Assembly (NCBI GenBank): GCA_018334095.1
Contig: JAGXTE010000058.1
Location: 1 to 64,000, forward strand
Direction: 5' to 3'
Origin: Nitrosarchaeum sp.
GTDB lineage: Archaea > Thermoproteota > Nitrososphaeria > Nitrososphaerales > Nitrosopumilaceae
Length of the DNA stretch: 64,000 nt
The notes below the pieces were generated by a model. That model had not been told where the DNA came from and did no database searches. It was given only the letters and a program-made list of their open reading frames with translations. The translations under genes were made by a program, and so were the position numbers. This document shows, in pieces, positions 62,333 through 64,000 of the stretch; position 1 is the stretch's first letter, and each line of letters starts with the position of its first letter.

Positions 62333-62974
62333 TTAAATCGGGGCTCCATCTTTATTGAATTTTGTAGCACAGTAAAACAAATCAGATTTTGGTCTAGTAT
62401 CAAACCCCACTCTATCAAGTTCATATTCTGAATTTAAGGAAATGTCCGATTCAAACCAATTAGATGTTTCAAAAATATCTTTTGTATGATGTTGAGCAGT
62501 ATAAGAGATGCAATGAATTGCATAAAGAGCACCTAAAGCATTTACAGTATTTTCAATATTACCCTTAGTCAATCCTTCAGGAAGATTATGTTTAGTTCCA
62601 TTATACCCTCGCCACCATGATGGAGATACACATCCGTCCTCAATTTCTAAAGGATGGAATGTCTCTCTTGTTTTTTTGTTATAGATCCACTGTCGTTTAA
62701 GTAAGTTAGTGGAATTATCAAGTAGTTTATAATATTCAGGAAATTTTTTGTCAGAAAATGGTAATTTACAAATTTCACATAACATTCTTAACATATTTTC
62801 AACTTGACCGCATGAACTTTGAAGTATAGAATATAATTCAGGAGAATATGTGACGGGATTATTATCTAATGGTATTATCCAACTTAACTCTATTAATTTT
62901 CTTTCGGTCGCAAAATAAATATCCAACATTCTAAGCCGTTGAGATTGAAAATTTTTTGGGGAAATGTTAACCAT
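62333..62974 (-). CDS. Hypothetical helical protein
   Basis: 213 residues from ATG 62974; a longer frame to 63010 would only overlap the upstream gene more. Helical with several Trp and His residues (SPSWWRGYNGTKHNLPEG) resembling HEPN/Abi-like or MAE_28990-type helical folds, but this is a weak resemblance. It overlaps the upstream membrane gene by 8 bases. Confidence 0.6.
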   Translation of the reverse strand: MVNISPKNFQSQRLRMLDIYFATERKLIELSWIIPLDNNPVTYSPELYSILQSSCGQVENMLRMLCEICKLPFSDKKFPEYYKLLDNSTNLLKRQWIYNKKTRETFHPLEIEDGCVSPSWWRGYNGTKHNLPEGLTKGNIENTVNALGALYAIHCISYTAQHHTKDIFETSNWFESDISLNSEYELDRVGFDTRPKSDLFYCATKFNKDGAPI

Positions 62975-63296
62975 TTTTCTTAAAATTATCGAATTGTTCT
63001 TTTCCGCCAATCACAATAGCACAAACAATAAGCCAAACAAAACCTACACCTGCTGTCAAATATGCAAAATCCAAACTATTTCCTAAAATACTCAATGATG
63101 AAATTCCGAATGAACCAATAGTACCTGCGGAGACCTGATGTGGAGTAAATGCGATACCACGTCCTTTACCTAACGATATTCCTATTGGTTCATGTGAATC
63201 TCTACTTACAAATGATGTGATAGTTAGAAGAATAATTGCACCTGCGATTATGGTGGCATTTATCTGCAACAAAATTACAGGTTCTATGATCATCAT
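62967..63296 (-). CDS. Three-helix membrane protein
   Basis: 109 residues from ATG 63296 (an earlier start at 63344 is possible). Three hydrophobic segments with a polar loop (RDSHEPIGISLGKGRG) between the first and second. Function unknown. Confidence 0.65.
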   Translation of the reverse strand: MMIIEPVILLQINATIIAGAIILLTITSFVSRDSHEPIGISLGKGRGIAFTPHQVSAGTIGSFGISSLSILGNSLDFAYLTAGVGFVWLIVCAIVIGGKEQFDNFKKNG

Positions 63297-63390
63297 AAAA
63301 TAGGAATTAACAATATGCTTTAAACATATCAAAGATAAAACCAAAAAAAATATCTACTAGATTGAATTTGTTTTTAGAAAGTATGGGGTA

Positions 63391-63570
63391 TTGGATTGGA
63401 AAATTGTAGGAGTCTTTATCTCTCTTGGTTTTTTGATTTTAGGATTAGTCTCTGTTATTCTTAATGGGTTTGTTTTGTTTACTACAGGTGGTAATGGAAC
63501 TGAGTTTATTGTAGCGTGCGCTATTAGTGTTATTTCGGTTATTGCATTTTCTGTATTTATTAGAGATTGA
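63391..63570 (+). CDS. 59-residue two-helix membrane protein
   Basis: TTG 63391 to TGA 63570. Two hydrophobic segments (about 5-30 and 39-56), with FTTGGNGTE between. Codon use is richer in T-ending codons than its neighbours. It starts after a short out-of-frame ATG stretch, so the exact start is uncertain. Confidence 0.55.
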   Translation: MDWKIVGVFISLGFLILGLVSVILNGFVLFTTGGNGTEFIVACAISVISVIAFSVFIRD

Positions 63571-63626
63571 TTTCAAGAATCAAATCACTGGCCTCAAAAT
63601 GAATTAAGACTATAATTCCTGTTCTC

Positions 63627-63650
63627 TCCAAAATAGAGCATTATTTTGGA
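63627..63650. other. 9-bp hairpin TCCAAAATA / TATTTTGGA
   Basis: Perfect arms at 63627-63635 and 63642-63650 around a 6-base loop, in the promoter region of the last gene. No T run follows, so it is more likely an operator or RNA element than a terminator. Confidence 0.4.
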
Positions 63651-63721
63651 AGTAACTTTGGTTTAACTTTATCTAAAAAAGTATATGATAAAATAAATAA
63701 CCTTTCAAAAAATGGATTATT

Positions 63722-63970
63722 GTGGTTCATTATTATATTAAAAAAATAAAACGTATTTCTCAAAAACCTACTACTTGTATGATTTGTAATAGCCAAAACA
63801 TTGTAGAAGATGCAGTATTAGCATCTACTGGCCCAACTCAGGAAAATATGGATTATACTCCATCTATGTTATGTCTTGAATGTGAAACTCTAATAATCAT
63901 TACTTCAGAACCAGGTGCTGGGTTGGGGTTACAAGCATCAATAGGAAACGAAGTATCAATGAGAAACTAA
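63722..63970 (+). CDS. Small zinc-ribbon protein
   Basis: 82 residues from GTG 63722. CMICNS and CLECET form two CxxC pairs about 30 residues apart, followed by a hydrophobic strand and a glycine-rich end. Function unknown. Confidence 0.65.
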   Translation: MVHYYIKKIKRISQKPTTCMICNSQNIVEDAVLASTGPTQENMDYTPSMLCLECETLIIITSEPGAGLGLQASIGNEVSMRN

Positions 63971-64000
63971 ACTCAAAAGAGCCTAGTTTAATTAAATTAA

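Noticed and set aside
62227-62424. 65-codon minus-strand frame
   Set aside because: Overlaps the 3' end of a better gene and reads as random sequence. The gap 62028-62332 shows no other signal.
1-64000. tRNA, rRNA, CRISPR, transposase or integrase genes
   Set aside because: No T-loop signature, repeat-spacer pattern or recombinase motif was seen on either strand by eye.

Overview
The window is a 64 kb piece of an AT-rich, densely coded archaeal chromosome. It looks like an ammonia-oxidising Thaumarchaeota (Nitrososphaerota), close to Nitrosopumilus or Nitrosarchaeum. The grounds are archaeal information genes (aRF1 with NIKS and GGQ motifs, AspRS plus GatCAB, a proteasome-assembly PAC2 protein, the archaeal purine enzyme PurP), a PEFG-CTERM surface protein, a short membrane-anchored type 1 copper protein, TrmB-like and RAM-domain regulators, many TTG starts, and promoters whose TATA box lies about 26 bases from the start codon (leaderless genes). 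I found no tRNA, rRNA, insertion sequence, integrase or CRISPR array.

Region 1 (1-10 kb) holds a KaiC-like ATPase fragment, a TrmB-like regulator, and a divergent locus. On the minus strand are a small SecB-like protein, a pilin-like protein, a 1091-residue surface protein with a prepilin-like N terminus and a split LamG domain, and two helical cytosolic proteins. On the plus strand are a MoxR/CbbQ-type AAA+ ATPase and a VWA-domain partner. This is the best candidate for an undescribed system. Region 2 (10-19 kb) is housekeeping: PurP, the AspRS-GatC-GatA-GatB operon (Asp-tRNA(Asn) and Glu-tRNA(Gln) amidation) and an AMP-forming acyl-CoA synthetase. Region 3 (19-29.5 kb) is a type IV pilus locus: TrmB regulator, response regulator and histidine kinase beside a prepilin peptidase, a large Ig-like surface protein, a TadC/FlaJ membrane platform, a secretion ATPase and two tandem pilins. 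Region 4 (29.5-37 kb) has a hydantoinase/oxoprolinase-family protein, an FTR1 iron permease divergent from a PEFG-CTERM protein that shares its extracytoplasmic domain, two wHTH paralogues, and the cobalt transporter pair CbtA/CbtB. Region 5 (37-48.8 kb) has a DsbA-like protein, aRF1, HIT, cupredoxin, IlvD, several small regulators and a DinG/XPD-like helicase that lacks a usable start codon.

Region 6 (48.8-64 kb) is dominated by very small genes (28-120 residues, many with zinc-finger or cysteine-rich patterns) interleaved with intergenic stretches that contain strong inverted repeats and look like non-coding RNAs. Larger genes here are a matrixin-like protease, a DUF922-like protein, a nitroreductase, a PAC2 protein, a PD-(D/E)XK nuclease and an aldo/keto reductase. 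Ten small genes of 28 to 59 codons were found by reading the sequence directly.

All family names rest on motif recognition by eye. No database search was run, and RNA structures were paired by hand.
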